From Rhizoctonia solani (taxonomy: Eukaryota > Basidiomycota > Agaricomycetes > Cantharellales > Ceratobasidiaceae), in contig NC_057380.1 of assembly GCF_016906535.1 (NCBI RefSeq), positions 868,001 to 932,000 of the forward strand: a DNA stretch of 64,000 nt, read 5' to 3'. The translations under genes were made by a program, and so were the position numbers. Below the pieces are notes generated by a model, which did no database searches, was not told the origin of the DNA, and was given only the letters and a program-made list of their open reading frames with translations. This document shows, piece by piece, positions 45,355 to 57,761 of this stretch; positions within the stretch are counted from its first letter, which is position 1, and every line of letters starts with the position of its first letter.

Positions 45355-45904
45355 ACCATCTTCAATGCTAGTTCAACGCTGTTTGGCAGGCGGCTCTGTC
45401 TCATACAAGTATGAGCTGTCCAACAGTTCAACATCATACTGTTTAGCTAGCTTGCACCAACTGCAGTGGTTTGAGGCGCTCTTTGTATTGTCAAAAGTTT
45501 GAATGCATCAAGGAACACAAGAGTATACTCTGGATGACATAGATACGGAGAAAGCTGGCGGTCAATGTAGAGAACAGTCTGACTCTAATATTATGGGAAC
45601 ATAGAGAGGAACCAAAGAGGGAGGAATTTGTAATAACAAGCGTTAGATAATTTGGCATACATGTAACATATCTGACATGTACAAATTGTCTAAGGGAAAC
45701 TTAGACATGACAACGCCCACTTGAAAGAGGCTTGGCGCGCCAGGAAGATAGCAAGACAGGGCAATGTAGAATAAATAAAGGTGAGATGCACTGAAGCGTC
45801 TCTAGCTTGTGCTAACTTTCCATCCCTGCTCCCAAAAGCCCAACCTGACTATGCCCCAAGCAGACACTAAGTTTGTATACTTTGACACTCTCTACCTAGC
45901 ACAG
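45355..45904. other. no gene recognised
   Basis: Possible 5' flank of the Plavaka gene and of the next host gene. A small inverted motif TAAGGGAAACTTA lies near 45692; its role is unknown. Confidence 0.4.
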
Positions 45905-47351
45905 TCACCCAACCTACTCTTTCTAGCACCAACTCTGATGGCACTGGGAGAACCATACCTGTCCTCAGCCGCCAAGTCACACATTTATACAAGATGTTCT
46001 GGCCACCAATTGACCTTGTTAACATGGGCAAGGAGACCCCCAAATGTCTGTTGAAGAGAAGAAGAGTTTTCGGGCATCATTATCTAAAGAGTAAGCGCAT
46101 TGCTTGATTAGACGGAAACATAAAATATTAACCCGGTATATTACAGTCAAAAGCGGTTGCTCATAGTACTCGAAAAGCTCTTAGAGGAAGAACCTTCTCT
46201 CATTGAGAAGGTGGTGCGTGCCCCTCGAGAGCACGCGGCCGCGGTAACTTGCAACCTCAAAAAGCAGGCAAGTAAATGACCTTATATGCGCCTTAATCTA
46301 TAGCTCACTCGTTGGATTTCAGCTGAGCACGGGTCAGAGTAATGGCCGATCCAAAGACATGGCCAAAGTTGCCCGGGAAATGCCCACCTGGGAAGTGATG
46401 GCATGGGACCCTCCCCTTGGCCCAAAACCTAGACGTGGTTTGTTTCATATCCAGTGCGCTGAGCTGCTATCGCCGATACAATACAACTGGAAAGATTCAC
46501 AGTGAGTCATTTATTAGCTCAAAACACTTGCACCCTAATGCGTTGCTTATAGAGTTCAAGATGACTTCTGCAACATGAAGCTCTTGGCAAAACCTTCGCA
46601 GTTTCCTCGATATCTGTGGGTGGATAACGGGGAATACTACAACCCCGAAAGACCGTCAGAAGGGTTGCTCCGAAATGAGATTCTGATATGCGTGGGTAAT
46701 TCCAGGATTCTTCCTAGGCATGGAACTGACATTTGCATTACATTAGGCCGCATATTGCTTGTTGTTCTCCCCCAGCTCTGCCAAATCAATGAGCGCGTCC
46801 ACTACTCAAGTCAGCGGGGCCCGTGGGTGCTCGTTCAAACGTTCAAAGGGATCGATAGGCTTAGCCAAGGCGTATAACCTTACTAAGGTAACGCCAGCGT
46901 TTATTGCATACGTCGCTGTTGTGGTACGCCTTACCTCTATCTTTTGGTTCGCTTACTCAATTGCACTTTCGTTTTGGATAGGTGCGTCACTCTCTAACAA
47001 CCGAGACCTATTTCTCGGAAATATGTGGAGGATTCAATTATGGCGACTACTACAATCAAATCCGCGAATTCCTTGAGGCTCCAAAGTTTGCTAGCCGTTC
47101 TAAAGTGCTACTGGAATGGTGGAACATGTAAGTGTTCTCGTATATACTCATTATCCTTTCTTACCCTAAGTTCTCATAGGCGACTTTTTGGTTCTTTCAA
47201 TATAGGGATGCAGGTGGTCACCGAGGACGATAGAGATGCTACGCTTGACGCTCTCGATGCGGAGGTTGAAGGCGACCCAGGGTTGTCGGGAGATGAGGAA
47301 CCGAGATTGGGGGAGCAGGAAGAGGATGAGGACGAATCGGGAGACGAGTAG
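45905..47351 (+). CDS. DUF6698-like protein, multi-exon
   Basis: Exons that join in frame: about 45905-46090, 46147-46267, 46323-46501, 46553-46691, 46747-46923, 46982-47127 and 47180-47351 (TAG). Key segments: RQVTHLYKMFWPPIDL, MSVEEKKSFRASLSK, LEKLLEEEPSLIEKVV, SNGRSKDMAKVAREMPTW, FPRYLWVDNGEYYNPERPSE, LLFSPSSAKS, TKVTPAFIAYVAVVVRHSL, NYGDYYNQIREFL, and a strongly acidic tail DEDESGDE. The order (SPSSA, PxFIAYVAVxVR, YxxFYNxI..FLE) fits the DUF6698 family common in Agaricomycetes; function unknown. The second intron uses GC-AG (CAG|GCAAGT). One C appears missing from a C run near 46041. The 5' end is not determined. Confidence 0.7.
46268..46322 (+). other. GC-AG intron of the DUF6698-like gene
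   Basis: CAG|GCAAGT donor and a TTTCAG acceptor, 55 bp. Only this junction keeps both exons in phase; the nearby GTAAAT donor at 46272 leads to a stop codon. Confidence 0.6.
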
Positions 47352-48363
47352 TAAACGCATATTAATTGCGATTATGTGGTCTACATTGTTTCTGTATCCT
47401 ACGTTTTGTTTATTGCGAATACCCGATTGGCCCGATCATTATTAGTCATACGGTGATTGATCGGACTATTATCCCATATATGATAGTGATCAGCCTACAT
47501 TTAATCAGTCAAGCCGGGAGCTTTCGTCCTTCAGGTAGGCTAAACATCCTGCATTTAGGTATCCTCTTTCATGTAGTTATATATATACATAATCTACTCC
47601 TACTGAATCTGACAGAATGATGTCGGATGATCCGCTAGCTTACGCTGTATCAGCATGTCAAACGACAGGTCCACACAACCTGGTTGGTAGAAGACCGACA
47701 ATTATCACTAGTATGACACCAGAAGAGTTGTTTGTACTGAGATACAGCCGACCGACGCATACGACCTTTCTGGAAAGGGATCGGTACATATCACTGGTCG
47801 ACATCAGCAGTGATGTTTGTGTCAGAAATATCGCTGATGGATTGACAACGCCAATGAAGAACTGTCTCGGGAGATCAGCCAGAGTGACAGCAGCGATTTA
47901 CACTTCACCTCACTGACAGTACTTCTTCCTGTTCGCATGCTGTTGGAAATGAGCTGTCTCGGATATGTCTGTCCTTATGTATCTTACGGATAAAATTCCG
48001 AGGTGATAGGTCTGCAAACGATCTGTGTATCATCAGACAGATGGAAAGTATACCGACATTCATTACATAATATACAGGTGCGGATTATATTTCAAAAACA
48101 GACCGACCCCAAGTTCGTGATGATGGTGATCCCATGGGCTGCGGTCTTAACAGCGTATTTTTCTGACAGTATCAGCACCCATCACTGTCCGAAGAGTACC
48201 GCTAGATAGGCTTCTTGCTATTCAGGAAAGTAGCAGTCCAGGTATTGGGTATAACCCTGATCTACGATCACGAGACTAGTGAAAAGCATGGATATGTATA
48301 CAGTTCTGATCAATTGTGTGGAAAGGCTATAAGATACAATGCGGTTAAGGTGTTGATAACACG
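47352..48363. other. no gene recognised
   Basis: Short ORFs only, e.g. 47617-47916 (+), with no motif. Several TGTCAG/CTGACAG words recur but form no clear repeat. Confidence 0.4.
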
Positions 48364-48698
48364 TTGGAAGACAGGATAAGGTGCTATATTCTTATCGAGG
48401 CGCGGTTTTATCACAACACGTTGCCATTGGCATTCTACTTGGATGAATTTAAAGGCGCGAACACTTCCAGGTTTTACTCACAAACATTAGCGTCTTCTTT
48501 AAGAAATGGTACGTTAAAATTCATATATCATATGTGTATCATCCTTTGAACGTTGATTCGAACTAGGTTCCGACTCAAGCTAAAGAGATCGAGCTCAAAC
48601 TCGTTGGTCAAGAACTGGGAGAGAAACGGGGCTACGGGGTAAAAGTGACAACTGCTGAATCTACATTGACTGAGTTGTTAATAACGGTTGATGCCTAG
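48364..48698 (+). CDS. small protein of unknown family, two exons (weak)
   Basis: An ATG at 48364 opens MEDRIRCYILIEARFYHNTL ... LASSLRN to a GTACGT donor at 48509. After an intron-like stretch ending ACTAG (48566), a second frame encodes VPTQAKEIELKLVGQELGEK ... ELLITVDA then TAG. Both pieces look protein-like, but as written they are one base out of phase, so either a base is missing or the splice model is wrong. No family recognised. Confidence 0.3.
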
Positions 48699-48785
48699 TT
48701 AAACCAAAGCGACAAGCCGCATTGGCTGAATTCTAATAATTTTCGAGCTGAAGGTGATAGGCAGCCTGCCTTTGACGCTGATGCA

Positions 48786-51372
48786 ATGTCAGGCGTTCCG
48801 GATGGTTTCTCTCTAGTCTACAATGTGGAGGTTATACCAGAAAGAGGCAAAGGAACAAGATCAAGAGCTTGTGAATGCTACGACAGTAATCTGAATACTA
48901 TGCTTTTATTCGTACGTACCCCCTGGAAGCAGTGTTCTAATCCGGCCGTCAGTAGCTGCTCGCTGGGTCAACGTTCTTTGGTTTCTCTCTCGTACTGTCA
49001 ATGGGGGCTGCCATGGTCGCAATGTTAGCCAAAGCATGGCTCAGTTGGTTTCTCACTTATACAACCAAGGATCCCCATAAATATGCTCTGCAGCGCCAGC
49101 TTCGCTTTGAAGCGTTAAAATCGTGGCGAGCTCTCCTACTCATCAATCTTCTTCCCACGCTACTGCACTTCTCTCTGCTTCTATTTACAGGAGGACTAAT
49201 TGTTCGACTTTGGCTGATCGATACTATCGTTGCGATCATTATAACGGTCACCAGCGGAGCGGTTGCCCTCTCCTACTTAACAGCTACAATACTTGGTGCA
49301 TGCTATGAGCTTTGTCCATATAAGGGGAGGATGTCAAAGTACATTCGACGTTTACTCCGATCGAGGGGACTGGCTGAGAACCCACAGGCGGAAGAGAATG
49401 CGAACGAACAAACAACAGACCGATCGAAGAACAAAAGCAATGAATACAAGAGCCAAGTGATATACAATTGGAATGCACTCCAGTGGTTTTTTGATCATGC
49501 GAGAAGCCCGGCCGATGTGAACGACATGTATCAGAGCCTTTCGGCAGAAGATGGATCCAATTCTTTTATCAAGAAGATGCTCGATTTGGTGGTGGAAAAC
49601 CCTAAATATCACTCGCAACTGTTGTACATGGGGTCTGAGGCGATCGCAAAACTCAAGAAGGCGCTGGCTGATGGTGGAAGGGAGCTAGTATTATGGAATG
49701 GCTCCAACGCAGCAACATATGCACTTTTGATAGCTGATATTTACCCGTACATACGGGATGTGATAAATGAGAAGGATAGGAAAATACCTGAAACCGGAGG
49801 AAATGAAAAAGCTCCAGACAACGATACAGAGGCTAGCTCGGTTCAGGAAAAATCAGCTCGTCCATTATGGAATGCAAAATGGATCAAGATTTTCTCCCCT
49901 CGCAATGCTCAAGACACTATCACTAAAGAATGTAACAAGGCAGTAAGTAGGGAGCTTATTTCCCTGACTGGTTTCATCTGAGCTTTTCAATATAGAAAGA
50001 GATGGAAGACGAAATACTCTCGACTATCACTAGCTTATGGGGAGAAGATCAGCGACCATACTTTATTCCTAATGCATGCGCAGGACTTGTTACCGCCGAG
50101 CTCAAGTTGGTTTCATGTGTGATCCAAAAAAGACTATTACTGGCTTCCAATGGTTTAAAAGATGCCCCGCAAGGCCATACAGAGATCCCGATCCTGTCAT
50201 ATGACCGATCAACTGAACTGCTTTGCCACTACAAAGAGACTCACCAGATGGGGTTGAGACGAGCCTCGCTTTTGTTATATTATCATATCAACAGACGAGC
50301 ACCAATGGGGGGTGCTTCGCTTAGAGCCCTACTGGCAGCTCTAGACAATCCCTTGACTCCGCCCACGGCTCCTGCAACTCCTGCCCCTGGTACTGGGTCA
50401 TTGGAAGAAAATCGTCTATCTTCGTGTACATACAAGGTCACAATTGCCAGAGTTAGTACGGAGCATAAATTTGACCTAGCAGTGATAGACGAAGAACATG
50501 GACTCTTGGCCTGCTTGATAAATCTTCTGGGCGCAAAGGATCTCCCTAGGGAAACGCAGATAGCTGTCATTAACGCACTGGTACGCGTCGTGCCGATGCG
50601 AATAGAACAATGGGCGACTGCTTCAGGCATCACCACACCTAAACTCGGGATGCGGCCTTGTGAACTATCCGCTCCCAACCTCGATGAACACATCGTCTCT
50701 CAGCTAAAATCATTTGCATGCAGTCTTGAGGATTACTGGGGCTCCAAGGGCATCAGAAGATTGGCATACCACATCTTTGTAGCTTTGCAAAGCCGATCCA
50801 ACCACTCTTCGATGGTACGAACGATGATTCAATTACTTGTAGGTCGCCCCAAGTTGTATGGTGGCTGGATCGCTTGGGCAGCTCGGCACCTTGTCTACGG
50901 CGATAGCAAAAGGACAGAGGATCAACTTAGATATAACTCTTCGACCATCTGCACGGTTTTACTACGCTTGAATCGAGAGGAAGCAAAAGAGAGTAACCTT
51001 GACGAGGATGTGCTTATCCACTTGGCCAGTTTGATTCGATTAGTGTCCGAGCATCCTCCAGACCTATGGGAGATAAATATGGGGCTTCGGTTCTGGGATT
51101 TCCTGAAGCATATACTCCAGCACCAAGAGTGCAGTAAATTGGAGTATGTAGGTGTTTATTATGAACTTAAAGGAAGTTTAGGTGCGTTGCACGGCGCCTT
51201 AACGAAACAAAACTCGAAGGAAGGTGGTGATACCAAGGGAACGAACGATGAGAATAAACGTAATATTGATCAGTGTGATCTCAATGTCATCATTTCCCAG
51301 GCGGAGGCTCGAGAGAAGCAAACTCCCCAAGAAATTGGTGGTAACAGTGATCGTTTGCGTCTAAGCGATTGA
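48786..51372 (+). CDS. DUF6535-like membrane protein
   Basis: Main exons 49001-49942 and 49996-51372, joined by a 53-bp intron (GTAAGT...TATAG), give about 770 codons. The region SMGAAMVAMLAKAWLSWFL, RQLRFEALKSWRALLLINLLP, LLHFSLLLFTGGLIVRLW and a further hydrophobic helix form the membrane part typical of DUF6535 proteins of Agaricomycetes; a long soluble part follows (helical, no motif). Upstream, 48786-48911 keeps the family's QELVNATT-x-NLNTMLLF segment but needs a base added. The stretch between it and VAARWVNVLWFLS is only about 30 bp, where the family usually has some 60 residues including the first helix; a TC pair also seems lost at about 48995. Broken or misassembled at the 5' end; function unknown. 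Confidence 0.6.
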
Positions 51373-53476
51373 ATATTATTGATATGTATACAAATAATGT
51401 AATCTCCGATCATCACCCCTTATTTACCCTATTTGTACTACAAGGTTTGTAATCAGACCACACACCTTTGTGGAGTTTTGCGACGGAGCCTGTGTAGGCC
51501 GCAAAACTTATACTGGGCCGTTCAGGCCGGGTTTGCTCGTTTATCCTACGTCCACATGTACACTCCATTGGCAATACATAGTCCGGCGCTTGCCCCGTCG
51601 TTCGTTTTTCCATCCATACCACACCCATCGCGAGCCCACCATCACTCGCAGCACCATTCACTGTGTTTCCCCGTTTTTTCTGTAAGTCCCGCCCACCCGC
51701 ACCTTTTTCTGCAGACGACTGGGTTTGGCCGCCCACCCAGCTCGCTCGGTGGCGCGGCCCCGGTGGCTCCCCGGTGCGGCGTTCCGCCTCTCCGGCCCCC
51801 AGCTTGCTTCGCCCACCGGTCCCGGTCGTGCTGTTTCTTCTCACTTTCCTAGCGTTTTCTTCCTCCCCCTTTTTTGCTGTGCCGGCCCAAGGCCAAGTAT
51901 ATATTTGGATGAATAAACCCTTCACCCGTCAACAGCTACCGCAGCCAATTTTATATCTTGATCGCTACTCTCTGCGATATGTCTGCAACTAATCAAATCA
52001 AACCGGTTTCCAGCAGAACAAGACTAGAGGTAATCCTGAAGGAGTCTACCGGAAAGCTTGTGGTTAGTGGGTATGCTTTGCGATGATCGGGTCCATGATT
52101 GATTAAAACTATGCTCCAATAACTAGTTAGTTAGATACTTTAATAGAGAGTATGCAATTCTTACCTTTTCATCCATTTCCTAATAACCTATGCCAACCAT
52201 CATGACAGCTCGGATCTGGTGGGCGGAGGCCGAAGTACCTAGAATATTGTGTCCGATGACTATAAAAAAGAGTCTAATATAGTTTTTGTGGAGATGAGTT
52301 TGGACTTTGCTCGTGGTGAGCTTCAAACATCCACCACGGTACACACTTTCCTGACCGCAGGTTGTACTTGAATGCTAATATCCTCTTGCAGATATATAAA
52401 TTAAAGAAAACGTAAAGTTGTATCTAACGGTTTGTGTAGACACTCCGCCGACTACTCTTTAATAGGGACATACCTGTTATCAAGTTTATTCAAGGCGGAG
52501 ACCCATACAAGGAATTACCGGTAATTATTAATAGAAACCAGACGACACCCAATAATTCACCTTGTTCTCCAGGGTTACGAGTTGAAAAGTGGTAACATAA
52601 GGTGATGCGTTGAGAAATCATCGACAATGGTAGTTTGCTCAGCTAAAATGAGTTAATGGTTATAGCGTTACTCAGATCAAGACGAAGATAGATTCAGCGA
52701 AGAAAGTGATCGGAATATAGTTACCAATTAATGTCCGCTCGTTATGACCTTGCTGCCCCCGGAGTAGATGCTCAACTATTGGTCTGATTTAGCGGTTTTC
52801 CGGACGCCTATAGGTAGCTCATATACCTACAATCAGTATGATAGATATGAATCAAAGCATTAATTCTAGTAATTCTTGATTTAACACACAGCAGTTACCT
52901 GCGGGTGAGGAGTTGGTAGGGCATCGTATAGCCAAACCCGTCCTGGAGCGTTTGTGGAGGGCTGTGCATATTGTATGTGTGGCGAAAGGGCGTGGACACG
53001 TACCACTCAAACCAGCAAACCCAATGCCCAAGGTGAGAGTCTGCCGTTATCGATAATATGGCCCCTCTCTTGTGATTTTAGAAGATCTAAAGTTGTATTG
53101 GACCAATTCTATGGCTCGGTGCCGTTATCGCAGCATGGAACCACGCGTCTCGGAGCCGTTTCGAGGGAGGCTGTTCGGAGTGCCGGGTAGGGCTCCGTAA
53201 GAATCGATATTCGTCTACTTGGAAAGAGATGTAGTGATTCTGTGAGAATCCTGTGCACAACGAGGTGCGAAGTGCTTTGATGAGTTGGTGATGTGTGCAT
53301 TTTGGGGGCCCGGAACTGCAGGAACAACATTGATCCGGGACAGCTCGGATTGTGCACTTGAGCGTCTTGACCACGACAAATTAGGTTACAGTATCGCTAG
53401 ACGCCCGGCGCTCGGATAAGCCGCGCTTAGTACGCCCTGGGGCTAAGCGCAGACAACAACACGCGGACATTTGGCG
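51373..53476. other. no gene recognised; possible first exon at 51979
   Basis: A short ATG frame at 51979 (MSATNQIKPVSSRTRLEVIL) looks like a genuine N-terminus of a spliced gene, with FARGELQTS near 52310 and VIKFIQGGDPYKELP near 52480 as possible later exons. These could not be joined or named. 51600-51890 is C-rich with overlapping long ORFs that look like compositional artefacts. Confidence 0.3.
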
Positions 53477-55339
53477 ATGAGCGCACAGTTTGCGCTTGAT
53501 CCAGCGTTGGCATCCAACTCGGTACGTTGATACTCGCCCGTATTGTGTTTGTATACCAATACTCTGCGTACCTAGAGTGGCTTTGTTGTTGCATGTGGAT
53601 TTTTTCGAGGCACCAGTGGCGAGATGATTGTGTGTTGAGACAGGTGGCGACAGGGAATCAGAAACAAGATTATTAACGTTTTCTTTTCTATTTCCAGACT
53701 TCTTCGACGGATGCGGCTCCACCTGCAACTGCTGCTCCATCCAGTCTCACCAAAACCCTACCGAAAGAGCCCACAGTAGCAAACCACAATCCAAATCCTG
53801 CACATTATTCTATTTTCCCTGCTTTGCCACCCGTAAGTTTCTACCAATCACTGGGTTACACAACACCAATCGGGATTTAGCTGCCAGGATGGGGTCCGTT
53901 CCCAGGCCCGATATTCGCTCCCCCCGGCCCGATGCCAATGCCAGTGCCGATGTACATGGTCCCCGGTCCCTGGCACCATGTCGTTAACCAGCCGCCGCCT
54001 ATGCAAGTTGGTCTTCCACCTCAGCAAGTCCTGCCTGTGGCCGCACCACCGACACAGGCGCCAACCCCGGTGACAACGGGGGCCCCTGTACAAACGCATC
54101 TTCAACCTCAACTCAATCCATCTACTCAATCTCGGCCACAGGGGTTATCCCAACCCCAATCTCAGTCTCGTCCTCAACAGACACAACCTCAACTCAAATC
54201 GCACTATCCTCCCGAACGCAACAAACCCCATTCGACATTCCCCCTGGCTAGCAAGCTTTCTGCAACACAACCCGGAGTCAAAGCTCGTCCAAGGCGACCC
54301 GAGCCTCCCCCGCTCAACCCCGCTGCTACAGCATCTCCTCACTATCAAAACCCGGGTGGTTTCGGAGGCGTATACACTCCTCCTTCGCACACATCCACCG
54401 ATACAACCTCGGCGCCTTCTGCTCATTCCCACTACTCTGACAAGTCGCTCGATACTCCCACTACTTCAACCGGGGATCTCGGTCGACCATTTGCTTGCGG
54501 TACATCTGGGTGTTCGGCGGCATTTGATAGGAAGAGCGACTGCGAAAGGCATCGAAGGACGCATGCCAAGGGTGCAGCCGAGAGTCGACCGTTTAGGTGC
54601 AGCAGGCCAGGCTGCGAGGCAGCGTTTGACAGGAAAGATGCTCTGATGCGACACGAGCGAAACGAGCGGACGCATTTGGTCAGGCAAACCCAACCTGGGT
54701 ACGTACACTCGTCTCTATCCCGGGCTGCTCTCCAGAATTTCTAATCATGCTATGGGTTAGAAGAATCAAACGCCCGACCCGTCCTTCTTCCAAGTCTGAT
54801 GTCAATCCCATGCCACCGTCTCCTCCACGAAGAATGAGCACCCGAAAGCGGAAAAACATGACACCGGGAGTCTACGCTGATCCATCGGAATCCGATTTTG
54901 AGGACGATGAAGGCGACTATTCCGAGGGGAACAGTAAACGACTCAGGGGTGGAGACTCGGACGACGATAATCACGACGACGGAATGGAGATGAACGGCCA
55001 GAACCATATCGGGCTCGGGAGTCAATCAAACTTGAACCTACCCAGCCACCCGTCTACGCTGGGACACAACCCCATCTCCAACACACCGGCCTTTCCGGAC
55101 CCTCGATCGACGGAGGGATGGAGGACCTGGTCGTCATCCCACCAGACGAAACTCGTGATCGATCCCCAACTACGCGCAGACGGAAACTTCGATCCTTCGC
55201 TTCGGACGGACGGGTTCGGCGACCCGCAGGGGCGTTCACGGGCACCGACGAGGATTTCGCAAACATGCAGGCGGTCGAAGCTCTTCAGGCTGCTTTGCAG
55301 CAGATCGAGGCGGAAAAGGGGCACGAGTCGGTTGTTTAA
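53477..55339 (+). CDS. C2H2 zinc-finger regulator with two fingers
   Basis: Probable start ATG at 53477 (MSAQFALDPALASNS) with a GTACGT donor at 53522, though the first intron is unusually long (to 53697). Then exons 53698-53830, 53880-54698 and 54763-55339. A long Pro/Gln-rich low-complexity region (PMPMPVPMYMVPGPW; many SQPQ repeats) precedes two fingers: FACGTSGCSAAFDRKSDCER and FRCSRPGCEAAFDRKDALMR, each C-x4-C-x12-H-x3/4-H with a DRK-type tip. A basic/acidic tail follows (GVYADPSESDFEDDEGDYSE). The C-terminus ANMQAVEALQAALQQIEAEK (helical) is reached only if one G is added near 55117; TAA at 55337-55339. Likely a nuclear DNA-binding protein. Confidence 0.75.
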
Positions 55340-56091
55340 CGAATGTGATTCAAGTCGTGAGGTGTACGATCAAGGAGTGTCGCTTATGGGTAACATTAAT
55401 AATGTGCGTCTTATTGAATGCGAGTGGTTGGCTCTGCTCGTTTTTGGGTCTGATGTCTCTTTGTGTTAGGTTTTGTAAGATTTTAACTATCGATTCTTGT
55501 AATTTTGTGGGCTCGATGATTAACAGAGATTTTCTTGGCTGCCAAACATGCGTTTATTGGTTTTGATGAACCGTCGCGTGAGTGAAGAGGGAATTGGTGA
55601 GTTGGGGAATAGGATCAGTGAGAAACAAAAACCCAAGGCCTCGGTCTGAATATGGGATAAGGGATATAGATTTTTATAGTCGAACTTGTTAACACGAATG
55701 GCCACAACCGCATATAGGCCAGTAGACTATACGCGCGCGTTCAGCCACATCAATCTATACCTAACTGAGCAATCGATAAGCTTCAAATAGTTTCACATGG
55801 CCAGGGAACGAGTATAGATCATACTTGGTACTAGATGCGCTTGTATATATGATGCCTGGTCTCTGTTAAACATACGACGAGTACAGAGGCCGGGTGGTCA
55901 AAGAGCATTCAGTATGAACAACTTTTACTTTCGTGGATGCACATCGTACTGTCGGCGAAACCGAGCGAACAAACTCGGTTTGTCATTGAATGCTGTAACT
56001 ACAGGTCTAGATCCTAGTTTTTTAGCTACAGACTTTGATACTATGATATAAGTTCGGTGGGTTTCCCGCGAAGAGTTGCGTTGGGAGGATT
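55340..56091. other. no gene recognised
   Basis: Shared 3' region between the converging C2H2 gene and trio copy 1. ORF 55345-55566 (+) and 55520-55705 (-) lack motifs. Confidence 0.4.
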
Positions 56092-56769
56092 TTAATCGTT
56101 CCACTGTAACTCAATGTCCCAGTCGTTGATTTCGCCTCCCTCGGGCTCCGGCGGGCTTACTATAAGCTTTGGGCCCTCGGTGTTACATACTGGTTTGGAC
56201 GAGGAATAACAGTTCTACTCACAGCTGATGAATCTCCTTTAACAGTCCAAAACAAATTGGACTGGATTGTGTGGATCCTAAAAGCGTGTTATTACTTGTT
56301 ATTCTATACATTTCATAATTCGTCCAAGTATGTTTACCTATACTTCTCCGGGTTACGCCCTTGAGTAATCATCCACTCTCCAACTTCGCGGCCAGGCGAT
56401 GCAATCACCTCGCATCCTTTCTAAACCAAACTCAGCTTATCAAAGAGACATGGAGAGAAACAGACTCTAACTTACGTCAAACTGGTTCATTTTATAGCCG
56501 AGACTTTGTCCGCCATGGTGGTACAAAAGAAACTCGTATTTTAGCCCGTCAAGTAGGCGTAGCTCTATGATCGCCTTTACGACGACGTGTCAGCTAATAA
56601 GCAAGACAAGAGGACCACACCCACGTACAGAGGACGATTCAGGTCCAACGATCACTGGGAAGCCTCCCGCGACATCTGGAGATGAGTCTGGGCGGACACC
56701 GACAAATAATTTCCCATTGGGTGTCTGGGTGGAGATTTTATAAAGGCCGCTGGAGAGTGATACTGGCAT
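56092..56769 (-). CDS. small five-exon protein, trio copy 1 (possible beta-trefoil inhibitor)
   Basis: ATG at 56769. Exons about 56629-56769, 56476-56564, 56338-56420, 56223-56277 and 56092-56160. Exon 1: MPVSLSSGLYKISTQTPNGK, LFVGVRPDSSPD, FPVIVGPESSS; exon 2: ELRLLDGLKYEFLLYHHGG and LGYKMNQFD; exon 3: KGCEVIASPGREVGEWMITQ; exon 4: IHTIQSNLFWTV; exon 5: PPEPEGGEINDWDIELQWND then TAA. About 150 residues, no signal peptide, recurring aromatic/W positions. The start (GxYxI ... FVGxxP) and size recall I66-type fungal protease inhibitors, but this is only a resemblance. Two junctions do not stay in phase as written. Confidence 0.55.
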
Positions 56770-57069
56770 TTTGCTAGACGGGTCGTCGATAACTAAACGC
56801 TGTGACCTCTTTCAGTTTTTTAAATACCACAAGTCGTGGCGAATGATGTTATATGCGTCATGCAAACCTATCAGCCAAACCGGGAACGAGTTTACGATGT
56901 CACAAACTGGCTTTAGTGACTTTAGTTGCGTCACCTACCATTACATTCCTTCTATTCGAGTCTGCGGTGCTGCTGAAATCAGACAAAATGAACTTCCGTG
57001 CGGGGAATACGAAATATTGAACACTTGATTAGATTGGTGCGGATTTATACCAATCAAGTAAGGTGGACA

Positions 57070-57761
57070 TTATTGGTTATCCAGAAACTCCAATATCCAT
57101 TCCTGTATTGGGAGACCTCCGATAATTTGGGGATGTAAAACAATCTGGCAGGTAGTAGGGTTCAATTAGACTGTTTGGTATTTTCAGACCTGACTTTTGA
57201 CCTACTGGAGACGAACGCGAGGTATCTGGATTAACACTCCAGTAGAGCTGAGATTGAGGGATGTATATCCTATGAAACACGAGTTGTACATGTGCAAGTG
57301 CTATATCTTCAGTTTGTGACAGCACTTACCGATACCTTTCTCATCCGTCCCTCTGTTTGATTATCTATTCTGTATGTCCATTTTGTGGACCAACTGTGAC
57401 ATTAATTTCACTCCGAGGGAATAATGTTAATGGTAACACAGGTGGTTTCGTAGATTTTGGTCGGACTGCTTCGGATTTATCGTTACCATAGCCCAAGGCC
57501 AGCTTGCCATGGTACGAGAGGCAAGTCTGATACCGTTCCTTGCCTAGCTTTTGCAGCTCTGTAGGCGCCTACAAAATGCATTGAGTCAGGGTTTTAGCCT
57601 ACCACTTTCAGCAGCCTTGCACCTCTGTAGATTCAGGCCCAGCGACCACCGGGACACCACCTTCATTTGTGGAAGACGCTCCATCGCCAGAAATGCCAAC
57701 GTGTAAACGCGTGTTACGGAATTCCGTAGAGAGCTTGTCTGGACCATCCTTTCAGTAACAT
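57070..57761 (-). pseudogene. trio copy 2, with nonsense codons
   Basis: Same exon plan as copies 1 and 3: DKLSTEFRNTRLHVGISGDG and GVPVVAGPESTE (exon 1), APTELQKLGKERYQTCLSYH and LALGYGND (exon 2), VTVGPQNGHTE then a stop where the paralogues have Trp, IIKQRDG then another stop (exon 3), IYIPQSQLYWSVNPDTSR (exon 4), LPIQEWILEFLDNQ then TAA (exon 5, 57070-57072). The Trp-to-TAG change and the TGA are substitutions, not frame slips, so this copy is likely a real pseudogene. The start at 57761 is also out of phase. Confidence 0.55.

Noticed and set aside
51413..51925. Overlapping long ORFs on both strands
   Set aside because: Region is C-rich on one strand, so stops are rare in several frames; encoded sequences are Pro/Arg/Ser-biased without family signs.
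53628..53987. ORF of 119 codons before the C2H2 gene
   Set aside because: Different frame from the spliced C2H2 reading, which has proper splice borders and continuous low-complexity N-terminus.
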